The translations under genes were made by a program, and so were the position numbers. The notes under the pieces were generated by a model. The model was not told where the DNA came from and ran no database searches. It was given only the letters and a program-made list of their open reading frames with translations. From NCBI GenBank assembly GCA_030323885.1, contig CM059193.1, forward strand, positions 77,341,447-77,405,446: DNA of 64,000 nt, in the 5' to 3' direction. Origin of the DNA: Branchipolynoe longqiensis. Its lineage: Eukaryota; Annelida; Polychaeta; Phyllodocida; Polynoidae. This document shows, one piece after another, positions 63,408 to 64,000 of the stretch; the first letter of the stretch is position 1; each line of letters begins with the position of its first letter.

Positions 63408-63582
63408 TGTGATATATGCATAGTAGACGTCTAGACCTGTGGTTAATATATGTTAACGAGATGCAGAGTTGATGATGATGTGATGTCATGGAAAGTTTAG
63501 CCGGCGGGTCAAGCGTGCCCTAGGCCGTGAATAAACGATTCAGTATCCAGAAGTCAAAGTGTTCAGACGTTGTACTTTCACA
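63408..63582 (+). mobile_element. Gypsy family 2 5' LTR
   Basis: TGTGATATATGC...TTTCACA, 175 bp, followed directly by the primer-binding site TGGTGTCAG. It contains AATAAA at about 63531. Confidence 0.92.
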
Positions 63583-64000
63583 TGGTGTCAGATGAGGAAG
63601 AATGCCGCCCGCAAATACTTTGCCGGGTTTGCGGCCGCCTGGTCAGCTTGTCCTCAGCAACAACGCGAGATCGAACTGGAAAACATGGATCAGAGCATAT
63701 GATATATATGCCACTGCGGCAGGTGTCATATTGAAGACAGAACGGGTGCAATGCTGCATCTTTCTTCACGTTTCTGGCGAGGAAGCGCAAAAGGTATTTG
63801 CCAATATGACTTTTGCTCTCGCTGATCAAGACAACATCAAACCGTTAACTGAAGCATTTCAAGTTTATTGTGTCGGAAAGTGCAGTATAATTATCACACA
63901 ATACAAATTTAATTAACATAATCAAGCATCAGAAAATATGGCTACGTACATCACAGCATTAAGGGACAAAGTGAAGGACTGTGAATACGGGATGGTGGAG
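63582..64000 (+). pseudogene. gag: Gypsy family 2 gag, start, runs off window
   Basis: An ATG again overlaps the LTR/primer-binding-site junction (63582-63584) but leads into another frame. The conserved gag frame is open from 63602 (ARSNWKTWIRAYDIYATAAG, TERVQCCIFLHV) to a TAA at 63914-63916. The same frame then continues to the window end (ENMATYITALRDKVKD). The rest of the element lies outside. Confidence 0.85.

Overview
The window is animal nuclear DNA, most likely from an invertebrate with a transposon-rich genome; I cannot name the species. The evidence is one spliced host gene with animal-type GT-AG introns, several LINE and LTR-retrotransposon families, tRNA-derived SINEs, many MITEs and long AT, CA and CAGA microsatellites. 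No bacterial operon structure, CRISPR array or rRNA gene was seen.

Host gene. One gene can be read completely. It lies on the minus strand between 30956 (ATG) and 8202 (stop): nine coding exons, 837 nt, 278 codons plus stop. It encodes a classical short-chain dehydrogenase/reductase that matches 17-beta-hydroxysteroid dehydrogenase type 14 (HSD17B14) along its whole length. All splice sites used are GT-AG, all exon phases agree and the catalytic residues are intact. The exons are only about 4% of the 22.8 kb gene; the introns are filled with repeats. A few short open stretches at 2.9-5.7 kb could be exons of a neighbouring gene, but I do not recognise them.

Layout. 1-1.9 kb: a foldback-like element with GC-rich arms, then a gag/LTR remnant of a Gypsy element (family 2). 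2.27-2.85 kb: a DNA-transposon relic with terminal inverted repeats (TIRs). 3-8 kb: SINE pieces, possible exons and an RTE-type LINE tail. 8.2-31 kb: HSD17B14-like gene, whose introns hold a solo Gypsy LTR, a hAT-like element with three 206-bp repeats, a long inverted repeat, Mutator-type MITEs with 9-bp target duplications, SINEs, a minisatellite foldback (21.5-22.7 kb) and a 5-kb nested palindrome (25.05-30.01 kb) of CAGA/TCTG repeats. 31-31.8 kb: CR1-like LINE tail about 40 bp upstream of the start codon. 32.8-36.2 kb: foldback elements nested in each other. 36.5-41.17 kb: a complete, very young Gypsy retrotransposon (family 1) inserted into a tyrosine-recombinase gene, with a second, divergent recombinase gene beside it. 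42.5-46.5 kb: MITEs, SINE and an RTE tail. 46.5-50.4 kb: a deleted Gypsy family 2 element, itself split by an RNase H-bearing LINE. 51-57.4 kb: two CR1/Jockey-superfamily LINEs, one nearly intact. 58.3-59.3 kb: another CR1-like LINE. 59.5-62.2 kb: GC-rich tandem arms, a Mutator-type MITE with nested elements, LINE tails. 63.4-64 kb: LTR and gag start of another Gypsy family 2 copy, running off the end.

Main observation. At least four loci share one unusual plan: terminal inverted arms enclosing a simple-repeat core that is itself an inverted repeat ((TCTG)n facing (CAGA)n, (GTGTGG)n facing (CCACAC)n, and so on). The element ends differ, but some share internal sequence or a GC-rich 11-bp module. 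The largest case is an inverted duplication inside intron 1 of the HSD17B14-like gene. I propose these as a class of foldback/MITE elements whose loops have turned into palindromic microsatellites; this is inference from one window.
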